From Emiliania huxleyi CCMP1516 (lineage: Eukaryota > Haptophyta > Isochrysidales > Noelaerhabdaceae): a DNA stretch of 64,000 nucleotides. A model generated the notes under the pieces. It worked only from the letters and a program-made list of their open reading frames with translations, did not search any database and was not told where the DNA came from. Shown here piece by piece: positions 1 to 10,900 of this stretch. The stretch covers positions 821,909 through 885,908 of the forward strand of contig NW_005199684.1 of the NCBI RefSeq assembly GCF_000372725.1. Reading direction: 5' to 3'. Numbering within the stretch: the first letter of the stretch is position 1; the number at the start of each line of letters is the position of its first letter. The translations under genes were made by a program, and so were the position numbers.

Positions 1-321
1 GGCTCGGGCGGCGGCGGCGGTGCCGACGGCGACGGTTGCGCCCCCCTCGGCCCCGCCCCCCGGATTCACAGATTTTTTTTCCAGTTCACAGTTTTTATTA
101 TTGAGTTGCGCACAAGTTTTAAAGTAAGTTTTCTCCACTCTCGACAGCTTCTGTAATCTGTATCTCTCTGACTCTGTGAGGTGAGTCAGAGTGTGTGTGT
201 GTTATATGGACGAATATACATATCACTTAGTCACTGCGTTCGTTTATTACGCCTCGCAAGCACAATACCCAATACGAACACGTTTAGTAGACAAGGTTGA
301 GCGCGCGGAAATCGCGACATG

Positions 322-2054
322 CTACAGCTGTCGCTCTGATGTTGCAAACACGCATGACGGCGAGGGGATGCGAAACGTACCCCGCGCAGGAGGTGCCTCG
401 CTCGGCAAGCTACTCGCGGTGGCAGCACGCACAGCGTTGCCGCCGCTCCCGCTCCAGCCACCGCCGCCATCCTCCCTGGCAGCCTTGCGCGCCCTCGCGC
501 GCTCCCCCAGCTCCTCCAGCCTCGCCGCCCGCGCCCCCAGCTCCTCCGCCCCCTCCCCCCCCTCCGCCTCCATCTGCTGCCCGCACGCGGTCCGCCGCGC
601 GTCCTGCTCGCCCGGCGGGCGCGCCCCTACCAGGCGACCTGCTCGCCGCTTCGTGCCCGCCTGCCCGGGCCGAGCCGGCGCGCCTCGGAGCCGCGCCGCC
701 GCGAGCGCCGCGGGAGAGACTGGCCGCGGCGACTCGCGGAACCAGGCGTGGCCTGCGGCGGCGGCGGCGTCGAGCCGCTGCGTCGGGTCGTACGTCAGCA
801 GGCCGTCGAGCAGCTGCAGCGTCGTCTCGGTCGGCCGGAGCCGCGCGAATGTGTGTGCGAGCTCGTTGAAGGGCTGGTCGGGCAGCGCGGGGCCGAGCGA
901 GCGGAAGAGGGGCAGCGCGCTCATGCCGGGCCAGATGCGGTCCGACGGCGCGCCGAGCAGCTCGACCATCAGCTTGAGCTGCTGCGGCTCGGTCGGGCCG
1001 GGCATGAGCGGCCTAGGGTTAGGGTTAGGGTTAGGGTTAGGGTTAGGGTTAGGTGAAGGGTCGGGCCGGGCATGAGCGGCCGGTGCAGCAGCAGCTCGCC
1101 GACGACGCACCCGACGGCCCAGAGGTCGACGGGCGCGCCGTAGTGCTGCGCGCCGAAGAGGAGCTCCGGCGCGCGGTACCTGGAGGCCGTGCGAGCAGGG
1201 GTGTGGAGAGAGGGGCGGGTGTGGAGGGGCAGCCGGGTGTGCAAGGGCAGCCGGTGCGGCGGGAACCAGAGCGTGACGACGCGAGGCGTGAGGGCGCCTG
1301 ACGGCGGCGCCTCTCGCGCGAGCCCAAAGTCGCAGAGCTTGAGCTCGCCTGCCGGATCGGAGAGAGGCCAAGCGGAGAGGGGGTGAGGCGGGCAAGCCGG
1401 GGGAGGGGAAGCGGCAAGCGGAGAGGGGGTGAGGCGGGCATGCCGGGGGAGGGGAAGCGGCAAGCGGAGAGGCGGGAGGGCCGTCGTGGGCCGAGGGGGA
1501 AGGCGTCTGCAGAGAGAGGCGGGAGGAGGGAGCGACGGGGGAGGAGGGGGGAGCGAACGAGGCGAGAGGGAGAGAGCGCGCTCGCCCTTTGCGTTGAGCA
1601 GCAGGTTGGACATCTTGAGGTCGCGGTGCAGCACGCCGCAGCCGTGCAGGTGCTGCACGGCGCAGAGCAGCTGCTCGGAGAGGCATTTGGCCTCTGGGAG
1701 GGAGAAGGGAGTGGGCATCGAGTCGAGCAGCTTGGCGAGCTCGTACTCGCAGTACTCAAACACGAGGAATAGCGAGTCTGCCTTGGAGCCGACCACCACC
1801 TCCGCCAGCGTCACAATGTTGGGGTGCGAGAGACGCCGCAGCAGGCTCACCTCGCGCACCGACGTGAGCGGCATCCCCTCGCGGTCAAAGCCCGAAGAGG
1901 AGAGCTTGACGCGCTTGAGCGCGACGAGCTGGCTGCTCTCGCGGTCGCGCGCGAGGTACACGTCCCCGTACGTCCCCTCGCCAATCTTGTGCACTTTCGA
2001 GAAGACCGTGACCGGCCGGCACGGCTTATGCGAGGGCAAGATGGCGTCCGCCAT
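322..2054 (-). CDS. CDK10: CDK10-like cyclin-dependent protein kinase, four exons
   Basis: Proline-directed Ser/Thr kinase of the CDK10/PITSLRE group, which acts with a cyclin in the nucleus. Exons read on the minus strand: 2054-1586, 1348-1267, 1179-1081 and 1012-322, giving about 446 aa. Visible motifs: glycine loop IGEGTYGDVY, ALKRVK (ATP lysine), a PLTSVRE helix in the PSTAIRE position, HRDLKMSNLL catalytic loop, DFGLAR, VVTLW-YRAPELL and DLWAVGCVVGELL. Like human CDK10 it has a MPTPFS stretch and a WPGMSALP segment late in the C-lobe. The last exon continues about 120 residues past the kinase fold as an Ala/Arg/Glu-rich tail. Introns are 237 nt (GC-AG), 87 nt (GT-AG) and 68 nt (GC-AG, telomere repeat). 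The start ATG at 2054 is followed directly by the kinase N-lobe. Identity as a CDK is certain; the CDK10 subgroup is very likely. Confidence 0.93.
1013..1080 (-). other. 68-nt GC-AG intron made of telomere repeats
   Basis: Between CDK10 codons for HR and PLMPGPT there is a tract of about 6.7 TTAGGG units (plus strand 1014-1053), flanked by two identical 23-bp copies of the coding sequence (991-1013 and 1059-1081). Splicing from GC at 1080 to the TAG ending at 1013 removes one copy and restores the conserved kinase sequence exactly. On the sense strand the repeat supplies CTAAC branch-point-like motifs and a CCCTAG acceptor. Confidence 0.85.
1349..1585 (-). other. GC-AG intron 1 of CDK10 with internal tandem repeats
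   Basis: 237-nt intron between NAKG and ELKLCDFG. It begins GCGAGC and the downstream exon begins with the same GCGAGC. It contains two near copies of a purine-rich block (plus strand about 1380-1470). Its length is a multiple of three but it interrupts the kinase core, so retention would insert 79 foreign residues. Confidence 0.8.
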
Positions 2055-2252
2055 CCGCTGTGGTACCCCAGCACAGCACCCACGGAGTGACTGTCCAGGA
2101 GGGCGACCACCGCGGAGACTGTGGACTGTGGGGGCGTGTGAGCTAGGATCCTACGCCGAGCGCTCGAAAAGCAAAAAAAAAACGGCGCGGCCTAAAAAAC
2201 AAGAAAATATTTTTCAAGCATCCTTCAAACATTTTTTCCCGCGCCTCGACAC

Positions 2253-2877
2253 TTAAAGATGCCCTGCAAGTATAAGCGCGTTTGCTATTCGAAATACCTG
2301 CGTTTCCTGTACAGGAAGCGACAGCCTCCAGACACACACCTCATACACACATATGGAGCCCCTCTCTCGCCCCCCTGGCGGCGGCAGTGGCCATGGCGAC
2401 GCTGACGGCGGTGGCACTCGTGGGACGTGGCGGTGACACTCGTGGCCGCGGCGGCGCCTGGGCAGCAGAGAGCTGCAGTGCTGGCGGCAGCTGGCGGCGG
2501 CGGCTGGATGCGGCGGCTGGCGGCGGCATTGCTGGCGGCGGCCACGCGGGGGAGGCGTTGCTGTGGCGGCGATGCAGCGCTGTCCTCGCGGCTGACGTGC
2601 GCCCGGGATAGCAAGCACTGGCAGTCTGCCGGCGCGGCCGGCGCATTCGAATGCGCCCGCCGCGCCGGCAGTCTGTTGGATGGCCACAGTCGCGAAAGTG
2701 GGTGAAGTCCGTGCGGCGCCGTGGCAGCGGTGGCCAGGCGGCCCCTCTCGGTGCGCCACCGCGACCGCGTTGCGCTCTCGCGCCTCGCCATGCTGCAGGC
2801 TGGACGAGGGACATTTGTCGCGACTTTCAATAGGGAAAACGCAACGCATCTTGAATATGCCTGCAGGGCATCTTTAA
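2253..2877. mobile_element. Putative TTAA-flanked inverted-repeat element
   Basis: 625-bp block bounded by a perfect 16-bp inverted repeat: TTAAAGATGCCCTGCA at 2253-2268 and its reverse complement at 2862-2877. Read as a 4-bp TTAA target duplication plus a 12-bp terminal repeat, this resembles a non-autonomous piggyBac-type element. A CAC on both outer flanks is an alternative 3-bp duplication. The interior is GC-rich with no recognisable transposase. It separates the divergent CDK10 and EF-hand genes and so probably contains or displaces their promoters. Confidence 0.5.
2626..2671. repeat. 46-bp near-perfect palindrome
   Basis: Two 23-bp arms differing at one position and meeting at ATTCGAAT, with no loop. 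It lies inside the TTAA-flanked element and would form a strong cruciform or RNA hairpin. Confidence 0.85.
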
Positions 2878-2922
2878 CACGTCCCCAGCTGTGCGTCCCC
2901 AGCGGCGGCAACGTGCGTGTGC

Positions 2923-3391
2923 ATGGCAGCGCACAGGCATATACATGCAAACATGCAAACCCCGCTCCTCGTCGAGCCCGCTCCCGCCTTTTGCACTCCC
3001 GAGATGAAGGAGATGACCGCACTGAAGAGTCTCTTCGATGCGTGCGACAAAGACAAGTCTGGCTCGCTGGATGTCGAGGAGCTCAAGGTCCTAATCAAGG
3101 AGGCCAAGGTGCAACCAACCACAAACCGGCTTGTGTGGGGCAGTCGCCACGCCCCCTTACCTGCCCTCCTTCCCTCCCTAGGTGTCCGCCACGGCGGAGG
3201 ACGCACTCTACGAATACAACATCCTCGACGTGTTTGAGAACAGCTGGGACAGCGAGGAGACGGAAATGACTAAGATGGACTACACTGAGTTCTGCCTCTT
3301 TGTGAAGGACAAGATTGGCACAGGGACGACGAAACAGACCGAGGCGCTCACGAAGCTGGTCACCACCATGAAGGCAGCGTCGGCAGCCTGA
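2923..3391 (+). CDS. Small EF-hand calcium-binding protein, two exons
   Basis: Exons 2923-3108 and 3182-3391 are joined in phase 0 by a 73-nt GT-AG intron, giving about 131 aa. A canonical EF-hand loop DKDKSGSLDVEE follows the helix ALKSLFDAC. A second, degenerate hand lies around DSEETEMTKMDYTEFCLFV, where several ligand positions are not acidic. The C-terminal helix is Lys/Thr-rich. The ATG at 2923 is chosen because the next in-frame ATG (2953) also works but loses nothing recognisable. Likely a calcium sensor or buffer; a specific family cannot be assigned. Confidence 0.8.
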
Positions 3392-3784
3392 GCGTTGCTC
3401 TATTGATTTGTGCAGGCCCACATGATTGTCCCGTTATCCGTTGATTGTCAGAGCCAGCTGCGCTGGCCGGGCCGCTTATGGGGGACAGGGACCCGCACGC
3501 TTGCGTGTGCGGACATGGTGACCGTCATTGGTCAGACTGTCTTCACTCTCTATCTATCTATCTTGGTGTGAGAGTGAGTGAGAGAGAGTGCGAGATTTCT
3601 TCTGAGTGAGAAAAGAAAAAATCCCGGGACAACACTGGGCACGGGACAACACTGGGCACGGGAGTGGCGCGCACTCGCGAGGTGGTTTTCTTCCTTGCTT
3701 GCCACCCGCTGGGCGACCCGCCGCTTCGGGCCCCCCGGCCTACCCGCGCGGTTGCTCATCTCTGAGTCAGGCGTGCGGACACAT

Positions 3785-4718
3785 ATGGGGAAGCGCAAGC
3801 TCGCTGCAGCGCGCACGGCGCGGCCGCTCCAGGTCGGCGACGCTGTGAGGGCCAAGTACCTCGCAGACAAGCCACCGCCGCGATTCCTGCAGGGGAAATC
3901 GTCCGGCCGCGGCTACTACTTCCGCGGGCAGGTCTGTGGCGTGCACGCCGACGGCTGCGTGGATGTGTACTTTGCCGACGGACACTTTGAAGCGCGCGTT
4001 GTGCCGCAGTTCGTCACGCGTACCTCGCACTCTGTGCTGCGCCGCTGGCGCTCATCGGGCCACGATCTCATCGGGCGGCGCCTCCTGATCAGCGTGTTTG
4101 AGTTCGACAAGGCTGCGCACCGCGCTTTCGGCGCGCGCGTGGTCGCGTGGACCGAGGACGGGGGCTTGTTCCATGTCGTTCACGACGATGACGACGAGGA
4201 GGCGCTGACCGAGGCGGATATCTGGGAGGGGATCAAGAGGCTCGAGGCGGGCGCCTGCACGGGGCCGGCGGCTACGCCACCGCCGCCGCCGCTCGCCCCG
4301 CAGCGCCCGCCCCAGGGAAGCGCATCGGCGGGCCCGGCGGGCGGCGCGGGCGGCGCTGCAACGCCGCTTGGGCCGCCAGGTCCGGTGGACGACGACGCGG
4401 CGGTGCGAGAGGCTCTGCGCGAGCCCGGCAGCATGGCGGGCGTGCGCGAGATGCTTCGGCGAGCCCGAGCGGGCGCGGCGGCTCCGCGGCTGCAGCGCAC
4501 TTCACCTCTGCACGAGCTGCTGTAGGCGCGTCCGCCTCGACCACTACGCTGAGGTGTTTGACGAGCAGGGCTATGATGACTTGAACCACATCCGGGCGAT
4601 CGCCGTCGAGGGAGGCGGCGACTTTGAGCGCTTTGTTTGCCACGTTGGACTCAAGCCCGGCCACGCGGCGAAGGTCAAGAGCTGGTGCCGCAGCCTGCCC
4701 GCGGCCATGGCACGGTGA
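3785..4718 (+). CDS. Tudor-like plus SAM domain protein
   Basis: The N-terminal part carries two Tudor/agenet-like segments: VGDAVRAKYL, then RGQVCGVHADGCVDVYFADG, and further on LIGRRLLISVFEFD with GARVVAWTEDGGLFHVVHDDDDEEAL, a typical barrel that binds methylated chromatin tails. A Pro/Gly/Ala linker follows. From about 4530 a SAM domain is readable in another frame (VRLDHYAEVFDEQGYDDL ... GLKPGHAAKVKSW), so a short intron must lie at about 4450-4528 with acceptor TAG at 4528. The exact donor is unresolved; GC at 4453 would keep the frame. The stop is the TGA at 4716-4718. A consensus GTGAGT donor overlaps this stop, so a longer product cannot be excluded. Likely a nuclear reader or scaffold protein. 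Confidence 0.65.
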
Positions 4719-4728
4719 GTCGCGAAGT

Positions 4729-4737
4729 TTTTCTTTA
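4729..4737 (+). repeat. Left 9-bp target site duplication
   Basis: TTTTCTTTA, identical to 5803-5811 and immediately outside the terminal inverted repeats of the element at 4738-5802. Confidence 0.9.
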
Positions 4738-4775
4738 GGAAAAATTGCAGTTTACTACGTTTTGAGCTTTTCTCT

Positions 4776-4975
4776 TGCAGATTACTACACACCACACAAT
4801 CCACCTTGCAGATTACTACACAGACACAATCCACCTTGCAGATTACTACGCACCACACAATCCACCTTGCAGATTACTACACACACACAATCCACCTTGC
4901 AGATTACTACACACCACACAATCCACCTTGCAGATTACTACACACCACACAATCCACCTTGCAGATTACTACTCA
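4776..4975 (+). repeat. 31-bp tandem array, left TIR of MULE
   Basis: About seven head-to-tail copies of TTGCAGATTACTACACACC plus CACAATCCACC, with small length variants (one unit has CAGACACAA, one lacks CC). There are no unique spacers. Confidence 0.9.
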
Positions 4976-4983
4976 TCACACAT

Positions 4984-5490
4984 TCATCGCATGATCCGAG
5001 GTTGGTTTTTGCACCCGCAGCCCTTCCTGACCGGGGCGCCGCACCTGCGGCAACCGTACTGCCGAGACGCGCGAGGTGGAGCTGGCAAGGCAGGTGCGTT
5101 CGCCATCGGCCCTGCGTCGTCGGCGCCGGCAGCTGCGGTGAGGGCTGCGGCGGTCTGAGAAGCATCCTCGTCGCCAGAGGGTGCCACTGTTCGCCTCCTC
5201 TTCGCGCCCGACCCCTCGCCTGGAGACAGGATGCGGCCCCGCTTGGGCCTGCCTGGCTTGGTTGGAAGGAAGACGGGCAGCTTGAGCCGGCTCGGCGGTC
5301 CATCTGGCACACTGCCGGGGAGAGTGGCGGCAAAGTTGAAGTTGTACTGCGCCTGCCAGACGGCCGTGGTGTATTCGGAGTCGACGAGCTGAGCAATGTC
5401 GGGGACACCCTTTTTCTGCACCGCCACAGCCGCCAAGCACTCGCACGGGAAGCCGGTGACCTTCTTGAGCCCAGTAGGATGACGCCCGAA
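4984..5490 (-). pseudogene. C-terminal remnant of a MULE transposase
   Basis: The open frame on the minus strand begins after a TGA at 5491-5493. It reads GLKKVTGFPCECLAAVAVQKK, then a VDSEYTTAVWQAQYNF segment, then LPTKPGRPKRGRI and a CRRCGAPVRKGCGCK zinc-knuckle-like end. This is the order seen at the C-terminus of MULE transposases: SWIM-type Cys/His helix, Y/W segment, basic GRPK stretch, Cys knuckle. The catalytic DDE core is missing, so the copy is non-autonomous. I infer the family from motif order; no database search was possible. Confidence 0.65.
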
Positions 5491-5554
5491 TCAAGTTTCA
5501 GCGTTCAACCAGTAACTGCTACCTCGGATTTGCAGGTGAGTAAACTGCGAGGTG

Positions 5555-5766
5555 GATGTGTGGTGTGTAGTAATCTGCAAGGTGGATTATGTGGTGCGTA
5601 GTAATCTGCAAGGTGGTTTGTGTGGTGTGTAGTAATCTGCAAGGTGGATTGTGTGGTGTGTAGTAATCTGCAAGGTGGATTGTGTGGTGTGTAGTAATCT
5701 GCAAGGCGGATTGTGTGTGTGTAGTAATCTGCAAGGTGGATTGTGTGGTGTGTAGTAATCTGCAAG
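5555..5766 (-). repeat. 31-bp tandem array, right TIR of MULE
   Basis: Reverse-oriented array of the left-arm unit (plus strand GTAGTAATCTGCAAGGTGG repeated about seven times), ending in the shared terminal sequence at 5767-5802. Confidence 0.9.
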
Positions 5767-5802
5767 AGAAAAGCTCAAAACGTAGTAAACTGCAATTTTT
5801 CC

Positions 5803-5811
5803 TTTTCTTTA
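5803..5811 (+). repeat. Right 9-bp target site duplication
   Basis: TTTTCTTTA, identical to 4729-4737. Confidence 0.9.
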
Positions 5812-5862
5812 TGTCCTTTTTTCGCGGTATTGGTACCCGGCTGCCCCAGGCTTTCGGCGCCA

Positions 5863-6771
5863 TGGATTTGGACGAACTCGAAGGTCCCCTCGACGAGGCG
5901 CTTCGTCGTGCTCCCGGCCTGCTCCAGCACCCGTGCACGCGGGCCGCCGCCACGCGTGCGCTGCTCGCCCGGCTCCCGTGTGAGGAGGCACGTGGCGCTC
6001 GCTCGATCGCCGCCCTGCTGAGTGCGCACGGCGAGCGGTCCCTGGAGGTAAGCACGGAGATTTTTGCGGTGCTGCCGCTGCTCGACGCTCCGGCGTGTCG
6101 CGAGGTGCTGGGCCACCTGCCCACCCTTGTTGGCGGCTCTGACGCTGAGGCGGACGGGATGATGGAGGCGGCGCGCGCAGTGATGGCGGCGGACCGCTCG
6201 CTGCTCGTGCCTGCGATCGGTGCGACCGCTTACATGGCCCTGTGCCGCCCGAGCGCGCTCTGAGGAGAGCCACGCGAGATCGGCAGGCGCTCTCTCCGAG
6301 GCTTCGTTGCCGGCGTCGCACGCACACGAGTTGGCGCGTCTCGCCGCGGCGGCGCTGCCCCTCGCCGATGAGTCGGACCTGCCCACTCTGGTCCGCACGC
6401 TCGTCGGCTGCCTGTCCGCGCGGTCGGCCGGGCGGGTGCTGCGCGCGCTCCGCTCCGCCCTCGGCCCCGTGTCGAGCCAGACGGTCGGCCTGCTCCTCGA
6501 GGCGGCAACGCACCCAGCCCTCTCCCTGGCCCTTTCGCATGCGCCCCTGCTCCTGCACTACACCCTGCCCCTGCCCTGCCACCCGCCCCTCCCCCACACC
6601 CTCCAGGTGGTTGGCCACGCTCTGCGAGTCTCCACGCCCGCCGTCTCGTCGCTCCTGCGCCTCTGCGCCTCCTCGCCGCCCCTCTCACGGTGTGCGCGAA
6701 GGCCCGGCTGCAGCCTCCGCCACAGCCGTACCTCACCACCTCTGCCACTGCCGCTGCCATCGCCGCCACCT

Positions 6772-6842
<71 letters not shown>

Positions 6843-7942
6843 TCGTCTTGGTCGCTGAGCCTCGTGCCGCGCCTCGCGCCCGCCCAGGTGGGACGTCCTG
6901 CTCCTCCTGCGCCTCTCCACCGAGCCTCGCCACGCGCGCGCCGTAGCCGCCGCCGTCTGCCGCGCCGTCCGCGCCGGGAGCTTGGCTCCGTCCACCCTCG
7001 CCGACTGCGCCACAGAGCCGTCCCTCGCGCCCCTCTCGCCGGCGGCCGCAGCGGCGCTCCTCCTCCCCCTCCTCGGCCCCGAGGCGGCCCGCCCGCCCAG
7101 AGCGCGCCCGCCCAGGCCCCGCGGCGGAGCGGCCCGCAGCTGGGCGCCCCTTCAGCGAGAGGCTCTCTGGCGCTCCGCCGCCGCGACCGGCTTTGCGACT
7201 GCGGTGCTCAACCCCCTGCCGCTGGAGGGGTTCAGGGGATGTTCCTGCCCTTCCTTCANNNNNNNNNNNNNNNNNNNNNNNNNNNNNNNNNNNNNNNNNN
7301 NNNNNNNNNNNNNNNNNNNNNNNNNNNNNNNNNNNNNNNNNNNNNNNNNNNNNNNNNNCTCGCTCCCTCCTTGCCAGCCACACTCCCTCGCCGCCCTCCC
7401 CCCCGCCCCACAGGCTCCTTGCCAGCCGCACTCCCTCCCGCCGCCGAGCCGCCCCGGCGACCCCCCTCCGGCAGGTGCTCGACCACCACCCGCCCCAGAC
7501 GCGCCGCCACTTCGTCGCCACCCTCCTCGCCGCCGCCCTCGCCCCCAGTGGGCACCACACCGTCGCCGCGGACGGCGCCACAGGCACGGGCGTGCGCATC
7601 CTGTCGCTCCTCTGCGCACAGCGGCCGCTCGCGCTGGTCGAGCACGGCGCGGCGCTCTACGAGGCGCTGCTCCAGGCAGGCGGCGGAGGCGGGGGCGCCC
7701 TCTCGAGCAGCCAGCTGTGCGCGCTGTGCCAGAGCCTCGCCGTGGCGGCGGCGCGCGCGCCGCGGCTCCGCAGCTCGCTGCTCGTGTACCTGCAGAAGCA
7801 CCTCTTCGGCGGTCGCACCCAGGCTGCGCCCAACCCGGGCGACGCCGTGGCGGGCGGCGGCGGGGGAGGCGCGCTCTCGGTCGCTCTCTGCCTGGCGGAG
7901 GCCATGATCGAGTGCACTGGTCCCGAGCCGCGCGTGCACGGA

Positions 7943-7975
<33 letters not shown>

Positions 7976-10900
7976 GCCGGGGGCGACCGGCTCGCGGTGC
8001 TTCGCTGGCTTGTCCAGGCGGCACCTCTGGCACGCGGGGCCGATGCGGGCGCCGGCTGGCTGCTGGTGCGGCGCCACTTGGCGCTGCTTGCTCCGCCAGA
8101 GGTGGCCGGCCGCGCCACGAGCCTTGCCCACGGCTCATTTCCGTCGCGGTACCACTGCTGACTCGCTGCAGGTGCGGGCCCTCCGAAGCGATGCCCTGCC
8201 GCGCGCGCTGCGGCGAGCAAGCCTCGAGCTGCTGATGGAGCCGCGGCGCCCCGGAGCTGTGGCGGACTCCCGCACTCCGCAGCTGGCCGGGGGGGGCGAC
8301 CGCGTCCTCACGCCCTTCGTCTCCGCCGCCGCCGCCGCCGCCTCGGGCCATCTGTGGCTCCCGCCGCTGTGCGCGGTGGGGGCGTACTCGAGCCGCTCCC
8401 GCCCCGCGATGCAACCACTCTCACGGAGACGCGTTCCGGCTCCTTAGGCGGCAGCCCGCGAGCCACATTCGCTGCGAGCTGCGTCTGCGCTCCTGAACTG
8501 TGCCGCCGCCGCCGCCGCGCTGGTCGACCCGCGTGGCGGTGCAGAGGTGGCGTGGGGTGCATCTCGCCTCACGTTTGGCGTCCCGCCGGCTGACGCGGCG
8601 CTGGAGGCGGCCTTTCGTGCTGAGATGGCTGTCGAGCGGCCGAGCACCGCCCCCGCCGCGACCGGCGAGGAAGGGGGCGGTGACGTTGCGATGCTCGGGG
8701 AGGCTGGGCGAGCAGCGGGCGGCTCCGCACTGGCGGGCGAGGGGCCGGAGGCAGACGGCGGCGCGGAGAGTGGAGTGCCGACGGTGACGCGACTCTCTAA
8801 CCCAGGTCATGCCTGACTCTCGAAGGCGCGACGCCCGAGCGCGGGATCCATCGCACGGCTCGCGACCCTCGCCACCGCCGCCGCCTCGCTTCTCGGCGGT
8901 GCCTTGGGGAGGGGCGCCAGTCCGTGGCTCGCCGCGTACCCGTCTCATCCTAGCCGCCCCTCTGCTGTCAGGCCAGCTCGCCGCGTGCGGTGCCAACACT
9001 TTGCTGCCGGGCATCAGATCTTGCGGCGCAGTGGCTTCTCGCTCCCTCGCCCCGGAGTTTGTGGAGGCGCTTCGGCAGCGGCTCTACTTGGAGTCTCTCG
9101 CCGCCACGGCGGAGCGGCGGCTCGCCGAGCTCGCAGCCCCGCGCCACGCCCCCGGCGCGCCCAAGCGCGCACGTTCGCCGGTGCCGTCGACCGCCGCCGC
9201 CGCCGCGGCGACGTTTCGAGATGAGGTGTGCGCGTTGCGATCGCTTGCAAGCGCCGGGGCGACGCTGCCGCCGCGCATGCTCGCTGCCGCCCTGTCGTCG
9301 TTGGTTCCGCTCTGCGGTGGCGACGGCGCCGTCAGCGCCCACGGCGTCGTGACCGAGGATGAGGCGCACGCACTCGAGGCCGCGGCGGCCGCCGGGCGCG
9401 AGTCGACGGGCGTGTGCGACTTGTCTCTGCTGATTGCCGTCTTGAGCGAGCTCGGGTCAGCGCTTGACGAGGCCGGGACGTCGCCTACGGCCACGGAGGC
9501 TGCGACCGAGCCGCCTCCGCCCGCGGAAGTTGCTGCTTCCTCTTCTGCTGCCGCTTCTTCCTCCTCGGCTGGCGCGGGATCCAGCGGCGGCGGCGGGAGC
9601 GGCAGGGGAAGCGGCAGGAGTGTCGGCGGCGTGGACAGTGGCACAGACAGCGGCGTCAACGACGTCGCTCGCGCGTGCCTGCCTCGACTGCTCGCGGCGA
9701 CAGTGCCGCTGCACGCGCGGACCGAGGCGGAGCGCAAGGCGGCCGCAGGCGCCCCTAGCGGTGGGGGCCGGCAGGGTGCCGAGGGTGTGTACCGGCGCAG
9801 CGTCGAGGCGCTGGTGCGCGGCTACCAGCTCCTCTGCCGGATCCTCGATGGCGAGCGGCTCGTGCGCGGGGTGGACACGCTCGAGGAGAGCCTCTCCGGG
9901 ACGGTGCCGCCCAGTACCGACGTGCGATCCATCGCCGCTGGCCGCGACGGGTCGAACACGACGCTCGCGGCGTGGGCCTCGCAGCTCTCGGCGCAGGCAA
10001 CCTCGCTGTCCGAGCCGCATGCCGCCGTCGCTGCGCTCCTGGCGGCGCGTGCCCTCGCGCCGACGCCAAACGAGGAGGGCGCCGCGGGCGGCCGTGGCGC
10101 CAGCTCGCCGTGCGCGCGCGCCAATCGCGCCCTGCAGCGCGCCGCCATCACGTGCTTGCGAGCCGTCTACCCGCTCCGGCGGGCGGAGCTGGCTCGGCTG
10201 CTGCCGCCACTGCCTCAGGAGGTCGCACGGTCGCCCGCCACGGCCGCAGCCATGTCCGCCGCCCTCCGCTGCCCGAGCGCGCGGCGCAACGCCGCGCTGT
10301 GCGGACTGATGCAGGTTGCGCTCCTTGCCACGCCGCCGTTGCGCCGCGCGCACACCCTTCGCGCTCTTCTCGCCGCCTGCCGCGAGGCGGCCACGGCGGC
10401 CGGCTCGACGAGGGCTGCAAGCCGGCCTCGCCGAGAGCCGGTGCCGCTGCTGAGCGGCGGCGGTGTCCACGCGGGGCTCCTTCTATGCGCGGCACACGTG
10501 ACGGCCGCTGCGCGCGCGGCCATCCCGCTCGTCGCCACGTCGCTGCAGCGCTCCGCCGCCTTCGCGGCGCGGCTGTATGCGCTCGGCGCCGACGCGCTCT
10601 CCCTGCTCGCGCTGGCGGTGCGGGCGGAGTCCGCCGGCCGCCGCCCCTCGGGCGAGGCCGGAGCGGCGTGCGCCGTGTGCGCGCAGCTCCTCGCGGTCTC
10701 GCGCGAGCTCCTACTCGCTTGCGTCGACGCGCGCTGTCAGCCTGGCGTCTCGGTCAGCCGCTCTGCCCTGTCGCCTCCGCTGGCGGGCGCGACTTGCCTC
10801 GCCCGTCAGGCGCGCCGCTTCGCCAGCGGGCTCAAGCGGGACGGTGAGGCGGCTTGTGCTCCACCGCATCGCGAGGCGGAAGCCGAAGCCGAGGCGGAGA

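Larger units (their letters stand above)
4738..5802. mobile_element. Mutator-like (MULE) element with minisatellite TIRs
   Basis: 1,065-bp element. Both ends carry the same inverted terminus starting GGAAAAATTGCAGTTTACT, followed by arrays of a roughly 31-bp unit beginning TTGCAGATTACTACACACC (left array 4776-4975; right array 5555-5766 in reverse orientation). A perfect 9-bp duplication flanks it, as expected for MULEs. It carries one minus-strand transposase remnant. It lies in the small gap between the SAM protein stop and FANCI; the empty site would leave only about 70 bp there. Each repeat unit contains a CTTGCAG acceptor-like motif. Confidence 0.85.

Noticed and set aside
1-320. Gene at the left edge
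   Set aside because: Only a short GC-rich stretch and AT-rich spacer; no frame with recognisable sequence reaches the edge.
1014-1053. Telomere repeats as a chromosome end
   Set aside because: Only about 40 bp, internal, flanked by duplicated coding sequence and followed by genes on both sides.
4776-5766. CRISPR-like array of 31-bp repeats
   Set aside because: Units are contiguous with no spacers, form inverted arrays at the ends of a transposon with target duplications, and the genome is eukaryotic.
4714-5862. Splicing of the SAM gene directly into FANCI through the GTGAGT and a CCCCAG acceptor
   Set aside because: The resulting phase does not match the FANCI reading frame.
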